A DNA stretch of 57,163 bases from Nitrospiraceae bacterium. GTDB lineage: Bacteria; Nitrospirota; Nitrospiria; Nitrospirales; UBA2166. The notes under the pieces were generated by a model. It was not told where the DNA came from. It made no database searches and worked only from the letters and a program-made list of their open reading frames with translations. Below are positions 19,113 through 27,323 of the stretch, piece by piece. Location of the stretch: NCBI GenBank assembly GCA_002726235.1, contig PBSN01000012.1, positions 41,794 to 98,956 on the forward strand. Reading direction: 5' to 3'. The position numbers were made by a program, and so were the translations under genes. The number at the start of each line of letters is the position of its first letter. The stretch's first letter is position 1.

Positions 19113-19967
19113 ATGAAGGTCATCAAGACCATTTCAGCAATGCAAAAATCCGTGACGCATTGGCGGAAAACAGGCAACTCTATTGGGTTCGTCCCGACGA
19201 TGGGTGCCTTTCACGGCGGGCATTGTGCGCTCATTGAGGCCGCTCGTCGCACCAACCAAATCGTCGTGGTGAGTCTGTTTGTAAATCCACTGCAGTTTGG
19301 ACCTCGCGAGGATTTCCACCGTTATCCTAGAACCTTTACCCAAGACCGACGTTTCTGTGAGAAGGCTGGAGTAGATGGTTTGTTTGTGCCAAATGAAAAC
19401 GCAATGTATCCCGATAGGTTCCAAACGATAGTCATGGTGCGCAAGATCACTCAAGGGTATGAGGGACAGTCACGTCCGACGCATTTTGAAGGCGTAACAA
19501 CGGTGATCACAAAACTCTGTCATATCGTTGTACCTGATCAGGTGTATTTTGGCCAAAAGGATTATCAGCAGGCGATTGTGATAAAACAGATGCTGGCTGA
19601 TCTGAACATGCCGATTAAAATGGTGATGCGGCCAACGGTGCGGGAATCAGATGGTCTCGCGATGAGTTCCAGAAACTCACTTCTTAAGCCCAACGAACGA
19701 AGGACAGCGGCTGTGATATATCGTGTGTTAGAGGAAGGTGCGAGGCGTATTCGCGCAGGAGAGCGGTCTGGATACAGGCTCCGTCGCAACATTGAAACGA
19801 GGTTGAATGCCGAACCGTCAATAAAAGTCGATTATGTTGGGATTATGCACCCACAGACGTTAGTGGCCGTGAGGCAACTCGAGGGGAGTGTGGTCCTGAC
19901 AATTGCCGCCTATGTTGGAAAGACGCGGCTTATTGACAATATTATTGTGCGGGTTCCGGCATGGTGA
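19113..19967 (+). CDS. panC: Pantothenate synthetase
   Basis: ATP-dependent ligase of pantoate and beta-alanine in coenzyme A synthesis, 284 residues. The nucleotide-binding [13 protein letters not shown] (usual form MGALHxGH), YFGQKDYQQ and the KMSKS-like AMSSRNSLL are visible. It ends the long plus-strand biosynthetic block and is convergent with tRNA-Pro and rph. coaD, a later CoA step, lies 4 kb away on the other strand. Confidence 0.95.
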   Translation: MKVIKTISAMQKSVTHWRKTGNSIGFVPTMGAFHGGHCALIEAARRTNQIVVVSLFVNPLQFGPREDFHRYPRTFTQDRRFCEKAGVDGLFVPNENAMYPDRFQTIVMVRKITQGYEGQSRPTHFEGVTTVITKLCHIVVPDQVYFGQKDYQQAIVIKQMLADLNMPIKMVMRPTVRESDGLAMSSRNSLLKPNERRTAAVIYRVLEEGARRIRAGERSGYRLRRNIETRLNAEPSIKVDYVGIMHPQTLVAVRQLEGSVVLTIAAYVGKTRLIDNIIVRVPAW

Positions 19968-19969
19968 AG

Positions 19970-20046
<77 letters not shown>

Positions 20047-20056
20047 CCATTTTTAG

Positions 20057-20797
20057 TTATAAGCTTCCGATCAAGTTTTTTTGGATAGTGACAAGATTTT
20101 CAATGGCTTTTCGGCCCAAGTCTAAAAACTCTGACAATTCCTCTGATGTAAAGGTCATGTGCTCTGCTGTACCTTGGATCTCAACAAACCGGCCTTCACC
20201 GGTCATCACCAGGTTCATATCTACTTGTGCCATTGAATCCTCTTCATAACAGAGATCCGTCATAAGCATATTGCCCACTTTTCCTACGCTGATTGCGGCG
20301 AGGTAATCGGTCAGTACTTGTTTCTTGATGAGGCTCTTATTTTTTGCGAACATGATAGCATCGTGAAGTGCGAGAAAACTTCCCGTGATTGATGCGGTTC
20401 GTGTTCCACCATCAGCCTGGATGACATCACAGTCGATCCAAACCGTCCGTTCTCCAAGTGCCTCAAGGTCGGCAACCGAACGCAGTGACCGGCCAATGAG
20501 ACGCTGGATTTCATGTGTCCGTCCGCCGATCTTTCCGCGAGATGATTCTCGTGGGCTCCGTTGGTGTGTAGAGCGTGGAAGCATTGAGTATTCTGCGGTG
20601 ATCCATCCAGTCCCTTTGTCTCTTAAGAAAGGCGGCACTTTCTCTTCTAGGGAGGCTGTACAGATGACTTTCGTTTCGCCCATTTCAATCAAGACAGACC
20701 CTTCTGCTGGCTTGATGAAATTTCGAGTAATTGTCACTGGGCGATGGGCGGAACATGCGCGACCATCTTTTCGAATCATTGATGCTGCAATGGTCAT
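20057..20797 (-). CDS. rph: Ribonuclease PH
   Basis: Phosphorolytic 3'-5' exoribonuclease that trims tRNA 3' ends, 246 residues. It carries [13 protein letters not shown] at the N terminus, the phosphate-binding region [19 protein letters not shown], the RxIGRSLR element, and [17 protein letters not shown]. The start at 20797 overlaps the stop of the small upstream gene by ATGA; an internal ATG at 20779 is the alternative. It ends 10 bases before the encoded tRNA-Pro. Confidence 0.95.
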   Translation of the reverse strand: MTIAASMIRKDGRACSAHRPVTITRNFIKPAEGSVLIEMGETKVICTASLEEKVPPFLRDKGTGWITAEYSMLPRSTHQRSPRESSRGKIGGRTHEIQRLIGRSLRSVADLEALGERTVWIDCDVIQADGGTRTASITGSFLALHDAIMFAKNKSLIKKQVLTDYLAAISVGKVGNMLMTDLCYEEDSMAQVDMNLVMTGEGRFVEIQGTAEHMTFTSEELSEFLDLGRKAIENLVTIQKNLIGSL

Positions 20798-20937
20798 GAG
20801 TGTTGAGTGGGAGGTTTGCTCTCCTTGGCTTGGCGTTTAATTTTTTTTACGATGTAAAATCGAAGCATGAGAAGCCCAACGATAAGAAGACTAACTCCAC
20901 CGATGAATACTTCAGCCTGTCCAATAACGTAAGGCAT
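20794..20937 (-). CDS. Small single-pass membrane protein upstream of rph
   Basis: About 47 residues from ATG 20937 (a TTG at 20976 would add 13). One hydrophobic helix, [21 protein letters not shown], is followed by a basic tail ([17 protein letters not shown]). No family is recognised. Support comes from the ATGA overlap with the rph start, which implies coupled translation, and from the membrane-protein-like composition. No clear ribosome site is visible. Confidence 0.45.
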   Translation of the reverse strand: MPYVIGQAEVFIGGVSLLIVGLLMLRFYIVKKIKRQAKESKPPTQHS

Positions 20938-20998
20938 AGTAACCGAAATATTGCCGTTTTGACAGGGGAAATTCAAGTATGCTACCGTTCACACTGTA

Positions 20999-21574
20999 AT
21001 GAAAGTTGGACCAAAAACAGTTGTCGCAATGGATTATGCTGTCCTCTTGGATTCTGGTGAAGTTGGGGAGTCTACCTATGGGAAGAGTCCTGTTCAATTT
21101 ATTTACGGGGACCAGACAGTTGTCCCAGGTTTGTATAAGGCAATTGCCGGATTGACGAAGGGTGACCGGAGATCGTTCAAGATTGATCCAACGGAAGGGT
21201 ATGGAGTTTATGAGGCGTCAGAGGTTCGCAAAGTGCCACGAGCGGGTCTTCCCCCAGAGCTGACTCCTGAAGTGAACATGGCACTCCAAGTGAAGGATCC
21301 GACTGGAACCTACCGTCTGGTCACGATTAAAGAAGTCGAAGATGAAACGCTCACCGTGGATTTCAACCACCCGTACGCAGGCCATACGCTTACATTTGAT
21401 GTCCTGATTCGTGACGTCCGCGAGGTAACAGACGAAGAGTTGGAACAAGGTCTTACGTCACAAGTAGAAGAGGGCGAGGATGACCTTTCTGCGTACTCAG
21501 GTCCTGGGGGTAACATTGCGGATAACATCATGGAAGATGATGAGCCTCCAGATTACCCGGAAGCGTTCAACTGA
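20999..21574 (+). CDS. FKBP-type peptidyl-prolyl isomerase, SlyD-like
   Basis: 191-residue cytoplasmic isomerase/chaperone. The FKBP half (VVAMDYAVLLDSGEVGEST, PVQFIYGDQTVVPGLYKAI, FKIDPTEGYGVY) is interrupted by an insert-in-flap domain (residues about 75-130) and resumes in NHPYAGHTLTFDVLIRDV. That arrangement is typical of SlyD. The C-terminal 45 residues are acidic and lack the histidine-rich metal tail of E. coli SlyD. It is divergent from rph. Confidence 0.9.
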   Translation: MKVGPKTVVAMDYAVLLDSGEVGESTYGKSPVQFIYGDQTVVPGLYKAIAGLTKGDRRSFKIDPTEGYGVYEASEVRKVPRAGLPPELTPEVNMALQVKDPTGTYRLVTIKEVEDETLTVDFNHPYAGHTLTFDVLIRDVREVTDEELEQGLTSQVEEGEDDLSAYSGPGGNIADNIMEDDEPPDYPEAFN

Positions 21575-21599
21575 ACGAGTTTCTGCTGTTTTACATCTT

Positions 21600-22025
21600 T
21601 CACTTCTCTGATTTATCCCTGCCGTTTTTTCCTTTTATTGCTTTCGGTGAAGATGCTGTAGGCGGTGTTGTGTTGTTTGCTTTGTTGCTCTCAGGCGATG
21701 ATGTGGATGTTGTAGCATGGTCTGCAGAGGGTGAGGAGTCTGGGGTTTTTTCTTTGTCAGGAGACGTACCTTCTTTTGACGTATCACTCGGTGCAGTATT
21801 CTCACTGGGTTTTTCAGCTTGTTCTTTTGAATCTGGGGGTTTCGATTTTGACGAGTAGTCGGTGATATACCAGCCTGTACCCTTAAATGATAGCCCTGGG
21901 GCTGAGATTAGTTTGGTTACTTTTCCAGAACATTGCTCGCATTTTGTGATTGGTTGGTCCGAGAACTTTTGAATTAGTTCAAAGCGATACCCGCACTTAT
22001 TGCATGAATATTCATATAAAGGCAT
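21600..22025 (-). CDS. FmdB-family zinc ribbon protein
   Basis: 141 residues from ATG 22025, preceded by TAGGAGATGTTTA. The N terminus is a one-domain zinc ribbon, MPLYEYSCNKCG...CEQCSG, with the two CxxC pairs of the FmdB/CxxC_CxxC_SSSS family and the usual APGLSFKGTGWYITDY. Residues about 75-141 are low complexity, rich in Ser, Pro, Lys, Thr and Asp, and look disordered. The family is commonly called a regulator, but its function is not established. It is convergent with the SlyD-like gene (25 bases between stops). Confidence 0.85.
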   Translation of the reverse strand: MPLYEYSCNKCGYRFELIQKFSDQPITKCEQCSGKVTKLISAPGLSFKGTGWYITDYSSKSKPPDSKEQAEKPSENTAPSDTSKEGTSPDKEKTPDSSPSADHATTSTSSPESNKANNTTPPTASSPKAIKGKNGRDKSEK

Positions 22026-22218
22026 TAAACATCTCCTAAGTGATAGATGTAGAGTCACTATTCATACATCTTCTTCTTTTTCCTAGACTGTCGTTTTTCT
22101 AGTGCGCGAACCATTACGTATGTCTCAGGAACGTTTCTGTCTACGGTCCTCTTGTATTGTCATTATGCGATACCATTGAATCCATCTGGGTTGAGACAGT
22201 AATGGATGTGGTCGCGTC

Positions 22219-23424
22219 TCATGACGCTACTGTTTGAAGTTTTTGTAGTGCGAGGTGGACTCGTTCGAGTCCACCTTTGACCTTCTCGCGACTTGTCGCA
22301 TACGAAACGCGAAGATGAGATGGGGACCCAAACGGATTGCCTGGAACGATAGCCACGTGCGCTTCGTGGAGTAAGTATGTTGCGATTTGGGATGCTGATG
22401 TCATGGATTTGTTGGCCAAACGGGTACCAATGAGTTCTGAAATGTTCGGAAAGAGGTAAAAGGCACCCTCTGGCTCGAGACAGCTCACTCTAGGGATGGC
22501 CGTCAATTGTGCATGTCCCATGGCACGTCGCTCCGAAAATTCTTTGACCATTCTGGTGTAGAAATCACGACCTTCACGCAAGGCTCCAATGGCCGCCTTT
22601 TGTGCGATCGAACTTGGATTGGACGTGCTCTGGCTTTGGATGGTCACCATCGCTGAAATAATTGGTTTGGGTCCCGCGGCATATCCGATTCGCCATCCGG
22701 TCATGGCAAATGTCTTGGAAATGCCGTTGATTACAATTGTTCGTGCTTTGATTTTTGGTCCAAGTGAGGCAATGCTGCAATGTGTGCGGCCATCGTATAG
22801 GAAGTGTTCGTAGATCTCGTCAGAGATCACAAGAAGATCGTGGGTGATTGCAAAATCGGCAATCGCCTCCAGCGTTGTCTGATCATAGACTGCTCCGGTC
22901 GGATTGGAAGGGCTGTTGATTATGAGTGCTTTAGTTCGAGGCGTAATAAACTGTGTGAGCTGCGTCGCCGTCATTTTAAACCCTGTCTGCTCGTTTGTCG
23001 GGATGAACACTGGAACTCCACCGTGAAGGCGGACTTGATCTGGATAGGTGAGCCAGTAAGGTGACGGGATTAGAACCTCATCCCCGGGGTTCAACAATAC
23101 CTGCATGAGATTGAAGAGAGAGTGTTTGGCACCGCACGACACGATAATTTCGTCGTTGACGTATTTCAGATTATTTTCATAGATGAGCTTTTCGGCGATA
23201 GTTGCTTTGAGCGGGATAATGCCGGATGTGTTGGTATATTTGGTAAAACCTTCCTCAATCGCTTGGATGGCATCGTGTTTAGCTTGATATGGGCTTTCGA
23301 AATCAGGTTCTCCTGCGGCAAGATCAACGATATCGATCCCTGATGCCCGCATTTCATTGGCATAGGAAGTAATTCCTAATGTGGCGGATGGGGCAATTCC
23401 CTGTAGCTGATTAGCAAGTTTCAT
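22219..23424 (-). CDS. Class I aspartate/prephenate-type aminotransferase
   Basis: PLP enzyme of 401 residues, aminotransferase subgroup I-gamma like AspB/AspC of Thermus and Rhizobium. Motifs: IVDLAAGEPDFESP, YTNTSGIIPLKATIA, INSPSNPTGAVYDQ, SDEIYEHFLYDG and the PLP lysine in ISKTFAMTGWRIGYAAG. The likely reaction is aspartate plus 2-oxoglutarate; activity on prephenate is possible in this subgroup and cannot be decided here. Its start overlaps the coaD stop by ATGA. Confidence 0.9.
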   Translation of the reverse strand: MKLANQLQGIAPSATLGITSYANEMRASGIDIVDLAAGEPDFESPYQAKHDAIQAIEEGFTKYTNTSGIIPLKATIAEKLIYENNLKYVNDEIIVSCGAKHSLFNLMQVLLNPGDEVLIPSPYWLTYPDQVRLHGGVPVFIPTNEQTGFKMTATQLTQFITPRTKALIINSPSNPTGAVYDQTTLEAIADFAITHDLLVISDEIYEHFLYDGRTHCSIASLGPKIKARTIVINGISKTFAMTGWRIGYAAGPKPIISAMVTIQSQSTSNPSSIAQKAAIGALREGRDFYTRMVKEFSERRAMGHAQLTAIPRVSCLEPEGAFYLFPNISELIGTRLANKSMTSASQIATYLLHEAHVAIVPGNPFGSPSHLRVSYATSREKVKGGLERVHLALQKLQTVAS

Positions 23425-23909
23425 GATGGCGTCTTCTTGTAGCGCTCTAACAAACGATCGGCAACGTCAGAGGGAACGAATCGCTTCACATCGGCGCCGA
23501 AAGTTGCCAATTCCTTAATCGAACTGGATGTGAGGTAGGAATATTCCTCGTTGGGAATGAGAAATAGTGTTTCGATGTCGGGATGAATTTTGCGGTTAAT
23601 CATAGCCATTTGGAGTTCATATTCAAAGTCAGAGGATGCGCGAAGGCCGCGGATGACTGCGTGTGCTTCCTTCTGTTCCACATAGGAAACCACCAATCCG
23701 TCAAATGCTTCGATGGTGATATTTGTCAACTTCTTTGTGGCTAGACAAGCTAATTCAATGCGTTCTTCAATCGGGAATATAGGCTGTTTGCGTGAACTTT
23801 TGGCGATGGCGACATAAAGGTGATCACAGAGGCGGAGGCTTCGCATGATGATGTCGATATGCCCATTTGTGATGGGATCAAATGTTCCTGGAAAAACAAG
23901 CGTCTTCAC
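23421..23909 (-). CDS. coaD: Phosphopantetheine adenylyltransferase
   Basis: Fourth step of coenzyme A synthesis, 162 residues. The nucleotidyltransferase motif GTFDPITNGHIDII is at residues 8-21, HAVIRGLRASSDFEYELQMA is in the middle, and EEYSYLTSSSIKELA (ISSTxxR equivalent) is near residue 135. It lies nine bases after rsmD, the common bacterial rsmD-coaD pair, and overlaps the following aminotransferase gene. Confidence 0.96.
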   Translation of the reverse strand: MKTLVFPGTFDPITNGHIDIIMRSLRLCDHLYVAIAKSSRKQPIFPIEERIELACLATKKLTNITIEAFDGLVVSYVEQKEAHAVIRGLRASSDFEYELQMAMINRKIHPDIETLFLIPNEEYSYLTSSSIKELATFGADVKRFVPSDVADRLLERYKKTPS

Positions 23910-23918
23910 AGTTCCTCT

Positions 23919-24512
23919 TCAGGATGAGACCGTTGATGGTATGGATGAGGATTCGTAAATAGACAAGGCCGAATCGCCATACCTATAGGTTGAGGTTTTT
24001 GAAAATATCCCACATGTGTCCTCCATGAGGTGTTTGGAATGATGCTCGAGCACAAGGAGCCCGTTGGGTTGAAGCCAGTCACCCCTTGTGATGTGGGCCA
24101 TGAGTATATGTAAGACTGAGGTGTCGTAGGGAGGATCAGCAAAAATGATGTCGGCTGGTTTTGTATAGTGGCGGGTTCTGGTGAGATAGGCCTTGACATC
24201 GAGTGTATAGAGGTGGATAGCTGATCGTTGTGTTGGCGGCATTGATTCACAGTATCGTTCCACATTTCGTTTCAGGAGTGCCGATGTCTTTCGGTTTTGT
24301 TCGACGAATATTACCGTTGAGGCTCCACGGCTATGGGCTTCAAGTCCGATGCTTCCGGTGCCGGCATACAGGTCGAGAAATGTTGATCCATCAATCTTAG
24401 TGCTGAGGATATCAAACAACGCTTCCCTCACTCGTCCTAAGGTGGGTCGAATCTTTAACTTTTTTGGCAAGGGGATCGATAACCCCTTTCGTGCTCCTGC
24501 TCCTATCCGCAC
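23919..24512 (-). CDS. rsmD: 16S rRNA (guanine966-N2)-methyltransferase RsmD
   Basis: SAM-dependent methyltransferase for G966 of 16S rRNA, 197 residues starting at GTG 24512; an in-frame stop lies just upstream. The N-terminal RPTLGRVREALFDIL, SAM motif FLDLYAGTGSIGLEAHSRGA and catalytic FADPPYDT identify it. It is the first member of the rsmD-coaD-aminotransferase unit. A second open frame inside the gene (23906-24265) is a shadow. Confidence 0.94.
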   Translation of the reverse strand: MRIGAGARKGLSIPLPKKLKIRPTLGRVREALFDILSTKIDGSTFLDLYAGTGSIGLEAHSRGASTVIFVEQNRKTSALLKRNVERYCESMPPTQRSAIHLYTLDVKAYLTRTRHYTKPADIIFADPPYDTSVLHILMAHITRGDWLQPNGLLVLEHHSKHLMEDTCGIFSKTSTYRYGDSALSIYESSSIPSTVSS

Positions 24513-24602
24513 CGATGTTATCTCGAGATGAAATTAATTATCGGGTATTGCGTTGAAAGACTGTAAAAACAAATGTGAGAGCGAGTGGACGCTACAAACG
24601 AG

Positions 24603-25127
24603 TTATTGCGATGGCACGTGCTTTGGTGCTGGATTATTGCTTTTAGAATTTAACTTCTCAGTTGTTTCTGGTCCGATGGCGGCACCAAAATTCTCATCCT
24701 TGATATCAATAAAATCAATCAGCCAGTCTCCATCAATTTTCAGTAAATCGTAAATCTCGTACTGAACAATAGGACCTCGAATAGAGTCCACGGAACTCTT
24801 CAGAATAACTTTGGCCTTGTGTTCTTCTTCTTGGACGCTGATGAGTTGGCCGCCAAGATGCTTATACTTCACGTGTTCTATGTACGATGCGTATGTTGTA
24901 ACCCATTCGGCTTTGGACATGCCCCCGCGGTGATGTATGGTCATCATTTCGGCTGCACGCTCGTGGTTAATTCCATACGTCTTAATCCATTCCTGAACGA
25001 ACTCGTAGGCGGAAACCGTGTTGTCTTTTGCGAACGCGACCAAGGGAACGATTGTAAGGAGTACGATGAGTACTGGCGTGACCCAGTATTGAGAGGGCGA
25101 CAACATGCGCACGAGATAAGCCGTCAT
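24603..25127 (-). CDS. Secreted protein of unknown function
   Basis: 174 residues with a signal peptide or N-terminal anchor (TPVLIVLLTIVPLVAFAKD). The mature part begins VSAYEFVQEWIKTYG and contains a beta-rich stretch (KAKVILKSSV..GPIVQYEIYDLLKIDGDWLIDFIDI) reminiscent of NTF2/SnoaL-like folds such as DUF4878. I do not recognise a named family with certainty. It lies 21 bases after the ChdC-like gene and is probably co-transcribed with it. Confidence 0.75.
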   Translation of the reverse strand: MTAYLVRMLSPSQYWVTPVLIVLLTIVPLVAFAKDNTVSAYEFVQEWIKTYGINHERAAEMMTIHHRGGMSKAEWVTTYASYIEHVKYKHLGGQLISVQEEEHKAKVILKSSVDSIRGPIVQYEIYDLLKIDGDWLIDFIDIKDENFGAAIGPETTEKLNSKSNNPAPKHVPSQ

Positions 25128-25148
25128 TGAGCTAGAGTTGGGATTGTG

Positions 25149-25856
25149 TCATCCCCCAAGGGTATCTAGCATCTCCTTTGGGCTGAGTGCAATGCAGGTA
25201 AAAATAGGAACATCTCGGCGTGTGAAACGGCTGGCCTCAACCCCTCGGAGCGCATGGACGAGATCGAGAAAATCTTCAGGTTTATCCGTTTCAAATGCGA
25301 GCATGAATTCTTGATCGTCAACACCAAAGGAGTAGGTCGTATTCAGTCGTACCGATGGAAATTTATGACCAACCTCGATATGCTCGTCCATCATGCCTTG
25401 TCGTGCGGATTGGCTCATCAGGTACCAGTCACGTGTTTTCTCAAACGGATACACAAAATTATATTTTGATTTCCCAGGGACAATGGCGAGCCGCTTACCC
25501 TCCTGCCCTTCGTGAACGTGTTGGTCGACATAGATCGATCGTTTGGTCATGGAAAGATATGAATAGGGGGTGTGGAGATATTTGCCGAGACCTGTCGCGA
25601 GTAGTGCTCCACCCATGGATTGAAACGTCTCAACTTCGTACGAGATCCGCCACAGCATCATATCGCAATCCCCACGAATGCCGATGGTCGAGTAGCATAC
25701 CGTAATCGGATTACCACGATAATCGTCGATGACTTGTTCAAATTCTTTCTTTCCTTTGGCTCGTTCGTCTGGTGGCAAGCGCCTCCATGCGGGGTCAACT
25801 TTGTAGAAGAGAAAGTTGACAAATTGCCGTCTCGCCTCAGTCTTCTCACCAGCCAT
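25149..25856 (-). CDS. chdC: Chlorite-dismutase-family haem protein, ChdC/HemQ-like
   Basis: 235 residues. ATG 25856 follows GGGAGGACC. The family core MDEHIEVGHKFPS..TTYSFGVDDQEFMLAFETD is present with a proximal haem ligand His159. In true chlorite dismutases an arginine sits 13 residues after that histidine; here residue 172 is Asn, as in actinobacterial coproheme decarboxylases. A tyrosine (Tyr136, YPFEKTRDWY) matches the catalytic tyrosine of ChdC. I infer coproheme decarboxylation in haem synthesis rather than chlorite breakdown. The gene precedes a secreted unknown and rsmD. Confidence 0.85.
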   Translation of the reverse strand: MAGEKTEARRQFVNFLFYKVDPAWRRLPPDERAKGKKEFEQVIDDYRGNPITVCYSTIGIRGDCDMMLWRISYEVETFQSMGGALLATGLGKYLHTPYSYLSMTKRSIYVDQHVHEGQEGKRLAIVPGKSKYNFVYPFEKTRDWYLMSQSARQGMMDEHIEVGHKFPSVRLNTTYSFGVDDQEFMLAFETDKPEDFLDLVHALRGVEASRFTRRDVPIFTCIALSPKEMLDTLGG

Positions 25857-26110
25857 ACAACGGTCCTCCCTCTATAATTAAAAACATGCGACGCGAGGCT
25901 CTACACCTCGTGCTAAAGGCGAGTTTTTGTAGCACTTGCGGGTCCAAATTGTCAATAAAAGTCGGTGTGTAATGGGCATTGAACGTAGGAGCGCCTGTTT
26001 TTTAACCCGTTGCGGTTTTTCTGATGGATGTGAGGGGACTTATGTGGCCCATGCAGTCTCCTTTTCGCACAATGGGGATGAATGCTACGAACTAGATTGG
26101 ATGGTTTGCG

Positions 26111-26617
26111 TTAAAGTGAGGGAGTGGTGTTACGAAGTTGATCGATGTCTTCAGCGAGATCGGCGATTTCGCGTATAACTGAAGGTTTGAGGTCGTTGAC
26201 ATCGTCTTGAATATTAAGTAGGCGCGTGTGGATATTGTCGATTTGTTTTTCGATTTGTTCGGTGGTATTTGGGATAGCGCGTGTTTCAGTCAACAAGGCG
26301 ATGGCCTTGCCGACTCCGTCTTGCGCTTCACCAAAGTTTTTTTTCTGAATCTCTTTTTTTGCGTCTAGCAACATGGCCTTTGCCCTGTTGAGATTGTGGT
26401 GTAGGGTCAGGTCATGTGTGAACTCCGATGATTTTTCAATCACAGTGGAAGTCATGGTCTTGACCTGACTCTTCAACGAATCCACAGGATCTTTCACAGG
26501 GTTTGCAACGCCAAAGTAGTACCCCATCCAGAAGACTCCCGCCATTAATACGAGCCCCATGACGAATCGTGAGAAACGCCGTTGGGCTATCGGTTTTGGC
26601 GGTGTGTCATTGGACAT
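26111..26617 (-). CDS. Single-pass membrane protein with coiled coil
   Basis: 168 residues from ATG 26617. A short basic N terminus (PIAQRRFSRF) is followed by one membrane helix (VMGLVLMAGVFWMGYYFGV, about residues 22-40). A long helical, charged region follows, containing DLTLHHNLNRAKAMLLDAKK and EQIEKQIDNIHTRLLNIQDDV, which looks like a coiled coil on the periplasmic side. No named family is recognised. It follows the repeat lipoprotein by 39 bases on the same strand. Confidence 0.7.
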   Translation of the reverse strand: MSNDTPPKPIAQRRFSRFVMGLVLMAGVFWMGYYFGVANPVKDPVDSLKSQVKTMTSTVIEKSSEFTHDLTLHHNLNRAKAMLLDAKKEIQKKNFGEAQDGVGKAIALLTETRAIPNTTEQIEKQIDNIHTRLLNIQDDVNDLKPSVIREIADLAEDIDQLRNTTPSL

Positions 26618-26656
26618 GGGGTACCCACTGAGGTGTAGATGCCCACACAAAGGGCA

Positions 26657-27244
26657 TTATTTCTGCACTGGTTTCACAAAAAATGTTTCTACGGTTTGCT
26701 TAGTGTCGAATGGCTGCTCCACACGTGGTGGTTTCTCCGTTAAGATGATATCTCGTGGGAGCTGGCGAGCGTGCGATGAGACGTGGTGTGGCTCAATTAC
26801 GATTTCTTCATGCAGGGCGGTATGCACTGGCTGTGTTTGTGATGATTGCTTCGCCAATGTGACACTCAATGTGACACTTTGTGGGAGCTGATGTGCGTCT
26901 GATGAGACGGGGCGTGGCTCAATCACGATTTCTTCGTGCAGGGTGGCATGCGCCTGTGTGGCTACCTTGGTCTCAATGACGACCTCGACGGTCTTTTCCG
27001 GTTGAGAGGCTTGTGGCTCCTGTGTAATGGAAATTAGTGGCTGTGTGTGGTGGCTTGGTTGTGCCGGTGTGCCTGGTTCTATCTCGACGACGACCTCGAC
27101 GGTTTTTTCTGGTTTGGAGGGTTGCTCGGGTGTTGCCGCGATGGGTTTCGGCTCAATGCTACTTTGGAGTGGAGTGGCCGTATGTGTGGTCGTACACCCA
27201 ATGAAAAATATGGATAGTATGCACATGGCAAGTAGTTGTTTCAT
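26657..27244 (-). CDS. Repeat-containing lipoprotein of unknown function
   Basis: 195 residues; GGGAGG precedes ATG 27244. The signal peptide ends in the lipobox FFIGC. The mature part is low-complexity and repetitive. PEKTVEVV(V/I)E occurs twice (about residues 45-55 and 81-90), and (T/A)LHEEIVIEP(R/H)xVSSxA(R/H)QLP occurs twice about 40 residues apart. Such Pro/Glu/Thr-rich spacers often reach across the periplasm. It resembles no family I can name. Confidence 0.7.
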   Translation of the reverse strand: MKQLLAMCILSIFFIGCTTTHTATPLQSSIEPKPIAATPEQPSKPEKTVEVVVEIEPGTPAQPSHHTQPLISITQEPQASQPEKTVEVVIETKVATQAHATLHEEIVIEPRPVSSDAHQLPQSVTLSVTLAKQSSQTQPVHTALHEEIVIEPHHVSSHARQLPRDIILTEKPPRVEQPFDTKQTVETFFVKPVQK

Positions 27245-27323
27245 GTATCTCGCGCCTCCCTAAATACGCTGGAATTAGCCTTCTTACACATCTTATCCAG
27301 GCGAGTGATCTAACGTCTGTATT

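Noticed and set aside
20959-20988. TTGACA as promoter of the SlyD-like gene
   Set aside because: The only good -10 (TATGCT) is 13 bases away; at proper spacing only TACCGT is available, which is too weak to report.
25149-25856. Calling this gene a functional chlorite dismutase
   Set aside because: The distal arginine expected 13 residues after the proximal histidine is Asn, and a ChdC-type tyrosine is present.
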